This document shows, piece after piece, positions 46,860 to 54,395 of a stretch of DNA of 64,000 bases. Each line of letters opens with the position of its first letter. The stretch's first letter is position 1. The translations under genes were made by a program, and so were the position numbers. Location of the stretch: positions 308,551 to 372,550 of the forward strand of contig JADJXQ010000005.1 of the NCBI GenBank assembly GCA_016710335.1, written 5' to 3'. Below the pieces are notes generated by a model. That model did not search any database and was not told the origin of the DNA. It saw only the letters and a list, made by a program, of their open reading frames with translations. Source of the DNA: Rhodospirillales bacterium (GTDB lineage: Bacteria; Pseudomonadota; Alphaproteobacteria; Rhodospirillales; Defluviicoccaceae).

Positions 46860-47300
46860 TCAAGCGGCGATAACGGCCATGGCGCCCTGGGCAATGGCGA
46901 CCGGCGTCTCCCCGCCATGGGCGTCGACGCCGACCACGTCGGCGCGGCACACGATCAGCCGCTTGCCCGGCTTCACGACGTGACCGCGGGCGATCAGCGC
47001 CGCCCCGGTGCCGGGCGACAGCAGATTGACCTTGTACTCGGCGCCGACGACGTTGCTGCCGCTCGCCACCAGCGACGCCGCCGCGGCGCCCATCACCGCC
47101 TCGGCGACGCTGCCGACCACGCCGCCGTGGAAGTACCCGTCCTGTTGACCCAGATCGTCGCGGTAGGGAACCCGGAACACGACCTCTCCCGGCTCGATCT
47201 CGACCAACTCGGCGCCGATCAGCCTGAGATACCGCTGCGCCCCCACATAACCTTCCAGAAAAGCCCGGAAATCCGGGTTCCTCGGCTCGAACTGCGCCAT
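46860..47300 (-). CDS. PaaI-like hotdog thioesterase
   Basis: A 146-residue hotdog-fold protein (FRVPYRDDLGQQDGYFHGGVVGSVAEAVMGAAA). The DG-FHGG motif and following helix are typical of PaaI/YdiI thioesterases that hydrolyse acyl-CoA. ATG at 47300 has TAGGAG about ten bases upstream and gives the family's length. It is first in the leftward group with the reductase and transporter. Confidence 0.85.
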   Translation of the reverse strand: MAQFEPRNPDFRAFLEGYVGAQRYLRLIGAELVEIEPGEVVFRVPYRDDLGQQDGYFHGGVVGSVAEAVMGAAAASLVASGSNVVGAEYKVNLLSPGTGAALIARGHVVKPGKRLIVCRADVVGVDAHGGETPVAIAQGAMAVIAA

Positions 47301-47536
47301 GGCGACCGTGCTCCTACCCAAGCTCCCGCCGAGATTGGTAGCGGCTTCAGTGATCCATGCCAAGTCGCCACCGCGACATCAACGCACAAAAGCGCCCGGG
47401 ACATTCAGGCGGCGGGCCCGGCGACGACGCGGAGGAAGCCGTTCGACCGGTGGGTTTGCCTTGCAATCGCAGGGTGGGCCGTATAACGACGTGGCCGGCC
47501 GCTACCATTCCCGAGTACATCATCGCAGGAAAAGCA

Positions 47537-49378
47537 ATGATGCTCAGCAACGACAAGCATCCCCCGAGAGCGCGGCTGGCGCTCAGGGTCGGGGTCACCG
47601 GGCATCGGCCGAACAAACTTGACGACAAGCAGGATGCGGTCGTCGCCGGCATCCGCACCGCCCTGGCCGCCATTGAGGACGCGCTTTCGGCCATCGGAGC
47701 GGAAGCTCGCGCGGCAGGCTGTTATCGCGACGAAGACCCGATGCTGCGCGTCGTGTCTCCCCTCGCCGAGGGAGCCGATCGCATGGTCGCGCACATCGGT
47801 CTGGAGCGCGGCTACGACCTCCAGGCCGTACTGCCGTTCGCGGCCGACGCCTATGAGGAGGACTTCGCGGACGAGCGTTCGAAAGCCGCGTTCCGCGACC
47901 TGATTTCCAAAGCTTCGGCCGTGCTCACCCTCGGCGGCGACCATCAGGCGGCCGCGGCGCGGGATCGCGCCTATCGGGATTGCGGGCTGACTGTGCTGCG
48001 CCAGTGCGACGTTCTGATCGCTATATGGGACGGCGAGGAGGCGGTCAGCAGCGCCGGGACCGGCGGCATCGTCGCCGATGCGCTGGCTCTCGGCGTCCCG
48101 GTGCTCTGGATCGACGTGCGGGATCCCGCGTCCGGACCCCGACTCCTGGAGCAAATCGCGTCACCGGGCGACGGCGGGGCTCACACGACGGTTCCCGTCG
48201 ATCGCCTCGATCAGCGGCTCCGGATGTTTCTCCTTCCCCCCGACAGTGACTCGTCTTCCCGCACCAAGCGTCACGGCCCCGCAGCAGGTCTGACGTGGAG
48301 GACGTATTTCGCCGAGCCGTGGCCGCGCTGGTCGCTGCTCGCCCCGTTCTACACCTTGTTCGTTGCGCTGTTCTCGTGGACGTGGATCCGGCCCTCGGCG
48401 ACGCTTCCGTCATTTTCAGACCGGCTCGCTTCCCCGCAACGGGTCACCGCGGCGATCGACCGCCGGAAAGAGCACTACCTCTGGGCCGACCAGCTTGCCG
48501 ATTATTACGCCGGCGCTCATCGCGGCTCTTTCGTTTTGGGTTTCACCCTGGCGCCGGTCGCCGTCCTCTTCGCGCTGCTGGCCTTCGGGTTGGGCGACAT
48601 CTGGCCGTGGGTCAAGCATGCCGAGATGCTGTGGACCATCGGCGAACTCGTGGTCATCGTGCTCATCCTGGCGCTGGTGCTCAGCGCCCAACGCAGGCGC
48701 TGGCACGAGCGCTGGATCGAGTACCGGTTCCTCGCCGAGCAATTCCGTCTCATGGACATGCTGGCGCCGCTCGGCCGAGCGCCGGGCGTCGCCCGCTTTC
48801 CCGCCCACCACGACTTCGCCAACCCAAGCGCCAGCTTCGCCCGTTGGCACTTCCATGCCGTCGTTCGCGAAGCCGGCCTCCACGGCGCAACCCTTGACGA
48901 GCCCGGTCGGCAAGCCTTCGTGTACGATGTCGCGCTGCCGCTGATCCGTGATCAGGCTGCCTACCACAAGCGGACGGCGCACCGCAGCGAGCGGGTGGCG
49001 CACGCGCTGCATCTGACGCATGTCCTGTTGTTCGCCCTCACGTTCGTCGTCGTCGCCGCCCATCTTGCCGAGGAGATCTGCCACTGCCTGCCCAGCCCGT
49101 TCACGCCCAGCCTGCTGAGCATGTTGGCGGCGGTCCTGCCGGCGTTCGGCGCCTCCTTCGCGGCCCGCTCCAGCCAAGGCGAGTTCCACCGCCTCGCCCA
49201 ACGCAGCGAGGCATTGTCGGCTCGTCTCGACCAGGCCGCGGACCAACTTGCGAAGACGCCGTCGTCATCATCTGCCGCCCTCGGCGACCTTGCCGAGAGC
49301 GCCGCCAACCTGATGGTGGAGGAGGTCCTGGACTGGCGGGTGTTGTTCCTCGCGCGTCCGCCCGAGCTGCCCGCCTGA
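47537..49378 (+). CDS. SLOG-domain protein with a multi-TM effector-like region
   Basis: A 613-residue protein. Residues 1 to about 240 form a Rossmann-like SLOG domain (RVGVTGHRPNKL, VVSPLAEGADRMVAH, AVLPFAADAYEEDF, CDVLIAIWDGEEA with GTGGIVADALALGVPVLWID), the type that binds nucleotide-derived ligands in conflict systems. The rest has about five membrane helices (LAPFYTLFVALFSWTWI, FTLAPVAVLFALLAFGL, VVIVLILALVL, VLLFALTFVVVAA, and one near the end) with charged helices between, like SLOG-associated SLATT/DUF4231 effectors. ATG 47537 follows AGGA. It converges on the patatin operon, 16 bases away. A nucleotide-gated membrane effector is inference. Confidence 0.75.
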   Translation: MMLSNDKHPPRARLALRVGVTGHRPNKLDDKQDAVVAGIRTALAAIEDALSAIGAEARAAGCYRDEDPMLRVVSPLAEGADRMVAHIGLERGYDLQAVLPFAADAYEEDFADERSKAAFRDLISKASAVLTLGGDHQAAAARDRAYRDCGLTVLRQCDVLIAIWDGEEAVSSAGTGGIVADALALGVPVLWIDVRDPASGPRLLEQIASPGDGGAHTTVPVDRLDQRLRMFLLPPDSDSSSRTKRHGPAAGLTWRTYFAEPWPRWSLLAPFYTLFVALFSWTWIRPSATLPSFSDRLASPQRVTAAIDRRKEHYLWADQLADYYAGAHRGSFVLGFTLAPVAVLFALLAFGLGDIWPWVKHAEMLWTIGELVVIVLILALVLSAQRRRWHERWIEYRFLAEQFRLMDMLAPLGRAPGVARFPAHHDFANPSASFARWHFHAVVREAGLHGATLDEPGRQAFVYDVALPLIRDQAAYHKRTAHRSERVAHALHLTHVLLFALTFVVVAAHLAEEICHCLPSPFTPSLLSMLAAVLPAFGASFAARSSQGEFHRLAQRSEALSARLDQAADQLAKTPSSSSAALGDLAESAANLMVEEVLDWRVLFLARPPELPA

Positions 49379-49394
49379 CCCTCAAGCTCGGAAT

Positions 49395-50561
49395 TCAGGC
49401 GACAGCGCCGGCCGGCGGCGGGTCGAAGCGCTCGCTGAAGTGGGTCTCGCTGATCTGCGGAAGAGCGGCGGCGCGGCCGAGGCCGAGCAACCGGCTCGCC
49501 AGCTCCGGCCGGTCGATGCAGGCGAGATCGGCCAGCTCCCGGTCCGACAGGATCATGGACAGTTCGCGCTCCAGCCACGCCCGGGACAGACCCACGTCAT
49601 AGCGCAGATAGCGCAGCAGCGGGCCGCCCGCGAGCCGGTCGGCGGCGAGGTCGCCGATTTCGCTGTCGATTGTCCAGGGGGTCGGGCACTCCGACAGCCA
49701 CTGCAACAGCGTCTGGTTGAGCCAGTTGCAGTCGTTCATCATCGACATCAGCGACTGCACGGCCAGGGACGCCCCGCTCATGCGGGCGAACTCCTGGGCG
49801 GAGCGGGCGACGGGTTGCTCGCCGGTGCCGACCGAACAGAGCAGGAGGTTCTCCGCGCCGAGCGGCCAGCGGTAGCCATAGCCCTCCAGCGCCGCCAGCA
49901 TCAGCAGCAGCAGCGACGGGTTGTTGTGCGGGCTGGCGCCGCCGTCGACGAATACGCCTTTGACGCCGCGGGCGATCTCGATCGTCTCCGGCGCGAAGAA
50001 GGTGGGCGCCGCGGTGCTGGCGCGGACCAGGTTGACCAGCGGCAGATCGCGATTTGGCGCCGCGCCGTCATCGTGCGCCGCGGGGCCGAAATAGACGCCG
50101 CGGGGGTTGTTGTGGAACACCCAGACGCTGCCCGTGTCGATGCGCTTGGCGACGATGGCGAGGCCGGTTCTGAGCCGCTCGGAGCCGAGCGTCGCGTCGC
50201 CGATCTGCTCGCGCAGCACCGCGACGAACGGCTCGGTGCGGAACTTCGGGATCAGCACGCCGCCGTGCCAGCGGGCGCCGCGGAACCCCCGATGCGCAAG
50301 GTTGAGATAGATATCGACCAACTGGCCAACGCTGAACCCGAGGGCGAGGCCGGCTGCGATCAGCGACCCCGTCGACGTCCCGCCGATCATGTCGAAGTAG
50401 TCGCAGAGGCGAAAACGAGAACCGAGCCCGGACCGCTCCGCCAGCATCGCCTCTATCCGCTCCAGGAACGCCAGCGCGACGATCCCCCGCACCCCTCCCC
50501 CCTCCAGCGCCAGCATCCGCTTCGGCCCCGGCCCGAACAGGTGCTCGTCGCGGCTGGTCAT
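49395..50561 (-). CDS. Patatin-like phospholipase
   Basis: A 388-residue patatin-fold lipid hydrolase. The oxyanion loop is EGGGVRG (20-26), the nucleophile elbow GTSTG has Ser63, and the catalytic Asp206 is in VDGGASPHNNPS, so the Ser-Asp dyad is complete. The C-terminal 150 residues hold no other known domain. Patatins are membrane-degrading effectors in CBASS and other anti-phage systems but also occur alone. Here it is the last gene of an operon headed by a STAND NTPase, 21 bases after the ASKHA gene. There is no signal peptide. Confidence 0.88.
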   Translation of the reverse strand: MTSRDEHLFGPGPKRMLALEGGGVRGIVALAFLERIEAMLAERSGLGSRFRLCDYFDMIGGTSTGSLIAAGLALGFSVGQLVDIYLNLAHRGFRGARWHGGVLIPKFRTEPFVAVLREQIGDATLGSERLRTGLAIVAKRIDTGSVWVFHNNPRGVYFGPAAHDDGAAPNRDLPLVNLVRASTAAPTFFAPETIEIARGVKGVFVDGGASPHNNPSLLLLMLAALEGYGYRWPLGAENLLLCSVGTGEQPVARSAQEFARMSGASLAVQSLMSMMNDCNWLNQTLLQWLSECPTPWTIDSEIGDLAADRLAGGPLLRYLRYDVGLSRAWLERELSMILSDRELADLACIDRPELASRLLGLGRAAALPQISETHFSERFDPPPAGAVA

Positions 50562-50582
50562 GGGTTGCGGCCGTTTGGTTGG

Positions 50583-51644
50583 TCAGCGGGCTGTGTGGTC
50601 GCCGCTGAGGCGGCTCTGCAGGTACCCGAGCGGCCACGCAAACTGGGAGTCGCGGATGAAAAACACCGATTTGCCGCTCTTGCTGAAGCTCAGTTCAGTC
50701 GCAAGGGCAGAGACGATGTGCGCCCCGGCGGCGAGGTTGTCGACGGTGAAGACGCTGCAGACGCGAGCGATGGCGCTGCCCGGCGTATTGCGGGGGTTGG
50801 CGGAGCAGAGCCGCGCCCCGGCGTCGGGGGCGGAGGTCTCACGCAGGAAGCGTTGGACCAGCGCACCATCGATGAGCACGGCCTTGTCGGTGTTGTCCGG
50901 CAACATCAGGGTGACGAGCGCCCACGGCGTTCCGCCGATCAGGTAGACGAGGTCGCGTTCGCGGGCGCCGGGGCGATCCGCCAAGGCTGCTTCGAGTTCT
51001 GGCAAAAGAGCATGGTCGCGCCAGTCGGCGGCGGCCGGTGCGAACGCGCCGCTGCCGCGGTTGGCGTCGATCTGGTTCGTGGCCGAGACTGTGCCCCAAG
51101 GAATACCGAACCCGACCACCCGTTCTTCGCCGCCCGACACCTCGAGATACGAGCCCTTGGTGTTGCCGCTGCCGATGTCGATGACCAGCAAGCGCGCGTG
51201 AGCGGGTCCCCGGATCTGGCTGCGGCCGAGGCTGAGGAGGCCGTCGAATGCGTGTGTCGCTTCCATATCGGCCGAAACGAAGTCCATGGCGTAGGCCGGC
51301 TCGACGCGGTCCTCGATCGCCACCATCAGGTGGTCGCGGTGCTCGACATTGGCGATGCCGCTACTGCCGACGATGTAGATGCGGGTTTCGTCGACGCCAT
51401 GCCGGTCCTTCAGAGTCGCGACATGGGTGGCGACGGCATCGGCGGTGGCGTCGACGGAACCCCGTTGCAGCGGGCTGACGTTGATCGACTCGAGCCTCTT
51501 GAGGTCGAGGCAGCCCAAGTAGGCGTCGTAATTCTTGTGGCAGCGCTCATGGCGGGCCGTATCGAGATCGAACACGAACCCGCGCACGCCCTTGCTCCCC
51601 ACCTCGATGACGGCATAGGGGCCGGAACCGGTAGCCTCGGCCAT
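50583..51644 (-). CDS. Ppx/GppA-like ASKHA-fold protein
   Basis: A 353-residue actin-fold protein related to exopolyphosphatase/guanosine pentaphosphatase. It has phosphate-1 YAVIEVGSKGVRGFVFD and phosphate-2 LLVIDIGSGNTKGSYLEV, plus the adenosine-like IGGTPWALVTL. It is shorter and diverged compared with Ppx, and the middle contains VGSSGIANVEH. It may act on nucleotide polyphosphates or work as an ATPase switch. ATG 51644 was chosen because the longer frame upstream overlaps the small peptide gene. Its place between a STAND sensor and a patatin is unusual. Confidence 0.7.
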   Translation of the reverse strand: MAEATGSGPYAVIEVGSKGVRGFVFDLDTARHERCHKNYDAYLGCLDLKRLESINVSPLQRGSVDATADAVATHVATLKDRHGVDETRIYIVGSSGIANVEHRDHLMVAIEDRVEPAYAMDFVSADMEATHAFDGLLSLGRSQIRGPAHARLLVIDIGSGNTKGSYLEVSGGEERVVGFGIPWGTVSATNQIDANRGSGAFAPAAADWRDHALLPELEAALADRPGARERDLVYLIGGTPWALVTLMLPDNTDKAVLIDGALVQRFLRETSAPDAGARLCSANPRNTPGSAIARVCSVFTVDNLAAGAHIVSALATELSFSKSGKSVFFIRDSQFAWPLGYLQSRLSGDHTAR

Positions 51645-51658
51645 CGCTCGTCCACCGG

Positions 51659-51787
51659 TCAGCGTCGGCACGAAAGGAGAACCGCGAGCGCGACAAGAAT
51701 GACGGCAACGAAGCCGCGCCGTCGACTCCCGGGCGTACCGCGCCGCCTGCCGAAGGGACGGCCGCCGAAACGGAATGCCTTGGTCAT
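51659..51787 (-). CDS. 42-residue membrane peptide
   Basis: A short gene in the gap between the Sel1/TPR gene and the ASKHA gene. The product has a basic N-terminus (FRFGGRPFGRRRGTPG, RRR), then one membrane helix (GFVAVILVALAVLLS) and ends CRR. A G-rich ribosome site (GGGGGGAAG) lies directly before the ATG at 51787. The same-strand spacing (23 bases after the upstream gene, 14 before the next) fits the operon. Its function is unknown, and small membrane peptides in such loci can be toxins or regulators. Confidence 0.6.
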   Translation of the reverse strand: MTKAFRFGGRPFGRRRGTPGSRRRGFVAVILVALAVLLSCRR

Positions 51788-51810
51788 CTTCCCCCCTTCT
51801 TTGTCCACGC

Positions 51811-52860
51811 CTAAGGTTCGGCCGCTCCATCGCGGGACAGCAGGCGGAGCCGCTCCTTCGCCCGCATGTTGCCCTGCCCGGCGGCCTTCTTGTACCAGGC
51901 GATCGCTTGCTCGCGGTCGCCTGCCTGCTCGGCGGTCTCGCCCTGGTGGACTTGGGCGGCGACGACGTCGGCATCCGCGGCTCGGCGCATCAGCTCGCGA
52001 CCACGATCGGGATCGGCGGCGAAGTCGCCCTCGTAGAGCCCAAGGTGGAGCCTCGCCAGCTCGTAGGTCGCACGCGCATGCCCGCGCTCGGACGCATCGG
52101 CGAACAGGTCGCCGGCGGCCGCGAGATCGCCGTCGAGCAGCCGCGACAGCGCCTTGCGGTAGACCGTGTCCGGCGGCTCGGCCGTCACCGCCGGCAGCGG
52201 CCGCGCCATCGCCACCTCGGTCTCGCCTTCCGGCTCGGACACCGGCGGACGCGCCTGTTCCGGCGGCGGTGCGGGCTGCTCCGGCTGCGGCGGGGCAGGC
52301 TGCTCGGCCTCGGTTGCAGCGACATCGGTCGGCGCAGGCGAACCGCCACTCGTCGCTCCGTCGGTCTGTTCGGCAGTTGCAGTCTCTTGTTTTGAGGCGT
52401 TCCCTAACGCATAAACCGCAAGATCCGGGAATGAGACGTTGTTGTCCTTTGCGATCTTTTCCAGCTTTATGAAAGAGTCGCGAACATCCTGCGGAACGAT
52501 CATGCCACGGTTCTTTTCCAGCCAGATCGCCTGGTCCTCGATGCCTTCATATTTCCAGCCGGGCGGTCGCTCGAAGATGTAGAACTGAAAGGGAACCGTG
52601 ATTGGACTCCCCTGCATGATGACCGGGACGGTGAACCGCTTCATATTCGTGTTTGCCTTGATAGCACGAACGCGCTCCGCTTCCTTGGGCTCTTCAGGGC
52701 CGCCCACGCCGTTGTCAAGCATTTCAGCGTACGGCTCATAGCAACCGGGGGCGAACGCTTCGGTACACGCCTTGTAAACCTCCCTCGCCTTGACGGGCTC
52801 GCCGGCTGCAACATGAAGCTCCGCAAAACCGCGCAACGCCCTAAAATATGACTGCCTCAA
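51811..52860 (-). CDS. Sel1/TPR-repeat protein with a Pro-rich linker
   Basis: A 349-residue protein. The N-terminal 60 residues look like one TPR unit (FAELHVAAGEPVKAREVYKAC). A central beta-rich part (PVIMQGSPITVPFQFYIFE) follows, then a Pro/Glu-rich linker at about 185-215, and C-terminal Sel1-like repeats (AAGDLFADASERGHARATYELA, RELMRRAADADVVAA, AIAWYKKAAGQGNMRAKERL). It probably serves as an adaptor for protein contacts. It follows the STAND/TPR gene after about 50 bases. Its N-terminal TPR suggests it could even be a displaced piece of a longer TPR array. Confidence 0.65.
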   Translation of the reverse strand: MRQSYFRALRGFAELHVAAGEPVKAREVYKACTEAFAPGCYEPYAEMLDNGVGGPEEPKEAERVRAIKANTNMKRFTVPVIMQGSPITVPFQFYIFERPPGWKYEGIEDQAIWLEKNRGMIVPQDVRDSFIKLEKIAKDNNVSFPDLAVYALGNASKQETATAEQTDGATSGGSPAPTDVAATEAEQPAPPQPEQPAPPPEQARPPVSEPEGETEVAMARPLPAVTAEPPDTVYRKALSRLLDGDLAAAGDLFADASERGHARATYELARLHLGLYEGDFAADPDRGRELMRRAADADVVAAQVHQGETAEQAGDREQAIAWYKKAAGQGNMRAKERLRLLSRDGAAEP

Positions 52861-52909
52861 GTAAAGTCATGGTGTAGCGAGCGTCATACTGGCTGCAGAA
52901 TGAGATCGC

Positions 52910-54395
52910 TCAGTTTAACCAGGCATCTTCCGCCTTGGAGAAGCCCCTGGCCTTGACCGACGAAAGCACTTGCGCATGCAGGTTGCGAATGTCGCATGCG
53001 CGATTAAAGGATTCCGATCGTTTTGAATTTGCAATATAGTGCGCGTTCTCGTCGACCAACACGATGGCTCGTTCTAGCACCTCTCCTGCTTCGGAAAGTC
53101 GGCCAAGTTCTCGACCGAATCGCCGACTCCAACCCGGCGGCGAAGGCGACATCTCCACACTGGAGCAATCCTCCGCGCAATTCAGCACAATCAATGAACT
53201 TCAAGAAAATGTTACTGAGGCGGTCGGCATGGTTCTTCCCGCAGCAAGGGCTTTTCGCTCGCCACGCGTCTCCTCCATTTGCTTCCCGACATCGGTATAC
53301 GATCTCAAGGCTTCTGAGAGATAATCATGCTCGGAGAGCTCTAGGTTCTCGCCTCCTAGAATCTCAGCGTAGCCTCAACAAGGCCTGCCCTACACGTCTC
53401 TAGCCTTACCCGGAGCTCTTGTCTACAGATGTTCAAATAACCCTCCGCTTGTACCGCTCGGCCCCGAGCGCCGCGCGGAACTATCGTCTCCGTGCCGGCG
53501 TACCGCGAGGCTTCCTCCGCGATCTCCCGTGCCTGGTCGAGAAGACGAACGGCCTCGGGACGCGCGCCGTTGCGGACGGACCGGTCGGACTGCTGAAAAA
53601 GGCAGTAGAGGTAGCTGCTAACCGCACTGCGGTGACGCGGATTTTCCTCGTAAAGCTCCTGCGCCAGCGCGCAGCCACGGGCAAAGTCCGCGGCCCATCG
53701 CGCCTTCTCGTCCATCAGGTTCCAGACGAGCGCGCGATTCGAATAGAAAATCGAGAGGTCGAGTTTGCGCTCGAACGCCGCGCCCTCATCGAGAGCAGGC
53801 CCGGCATAAGCGATCGCCGGTTACTGGCCTCGAGGGCCTCGGCGTACTCGTTCCTCGCCTGATAATACAACCGCAATTTGTCGAAGAAAAGTGCAGGCCA
53901 GCCGACGCCGTCGTAACCCACAGGATCCGCGAGCGCCCGTTCGGCGACCGGCGTCACCCCCTGCACCTGTTCGTCGAGGTCCTCCGATCTGCCGAAGGTA
54001 TCGAGCAACGGCTGTCGATAGTAGGCGATGCGCAGCAACAGCGCGCGGTCCTCCGGAGTGGCGCCTTCGGCCAGTGCCAGCGGCAGGGCGCGCTCGTAGG
54101 CGCGGATCCAAGTGCTCCATCGCGGCTTGCACGTTTGCCTGGCGCCGGTGAACGAGGCCGAGGCGCGCATGCATCAAAGCTTCGGCGTGGGCCCCGGCGC
54201 CACCCGCATCCTCCGGCAGTTGCTTCTGTGCCTCTGTGAGGCGGAGCAACAGGTCTGCCTCGATGTCGGTGAAGCCCCAGACGCGCTGCATGTCCGGGCT
54301 CTCCAACGTCGCCAGCGTTTCGTCGATCGCTCCGCGCCAGCTTTAGATGGCTCCGCCTCCAGCCGGGCGTCCTCTGGGCTTCCCGGCGCTCCTGG
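52910..54395 (-). pseudogene. TPR-like C-terminal tail of the STAND protein, in shifted frames
   Basis: After the membrane helix of the STAND protein, helical repeat sequence continues to a stop at 52910, but in changing frames. The pieces are TDIEADLLLRLTEAQKQLPED then HARLGLVHRRQANVQAAMEHL, YERALPLALAEGATPEDRALLL then LYYQARNEYAEALEASN, FARGCALAQELYEENPRHRSAV then RLLDQAREIAEEASRYAG, LELSEHDYLSEALRSYTDVGK, and LSEAGEVLERAIVLVDENAHY. At least six frame changes are needed to join them. Each piece is good TPR-type helix, so the ancestral protein was about 1,200 residues. Either the gene decayed or the consensus here is poor. Confidence 0.65.

Noticed and set aside
49440..52472. A 1010-codon open frame on the plus strand across the patatin, ASKHA and Sel1 genes
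   Set aside because: It is antisense to three genes with clear catalytic motifs. Its translation is Arg/Ala/Gly-rich with no domain, as expected from third-position GC bias.
51811..52860. The Sel1/TPR protein as a further fragment of the STAND tail
   Set aside because: It has its own start, a central non-TPR domain and a Pro-rich linker, so it is more likely a separate gene, although its N-terminal TPR unit leaves some doubt.
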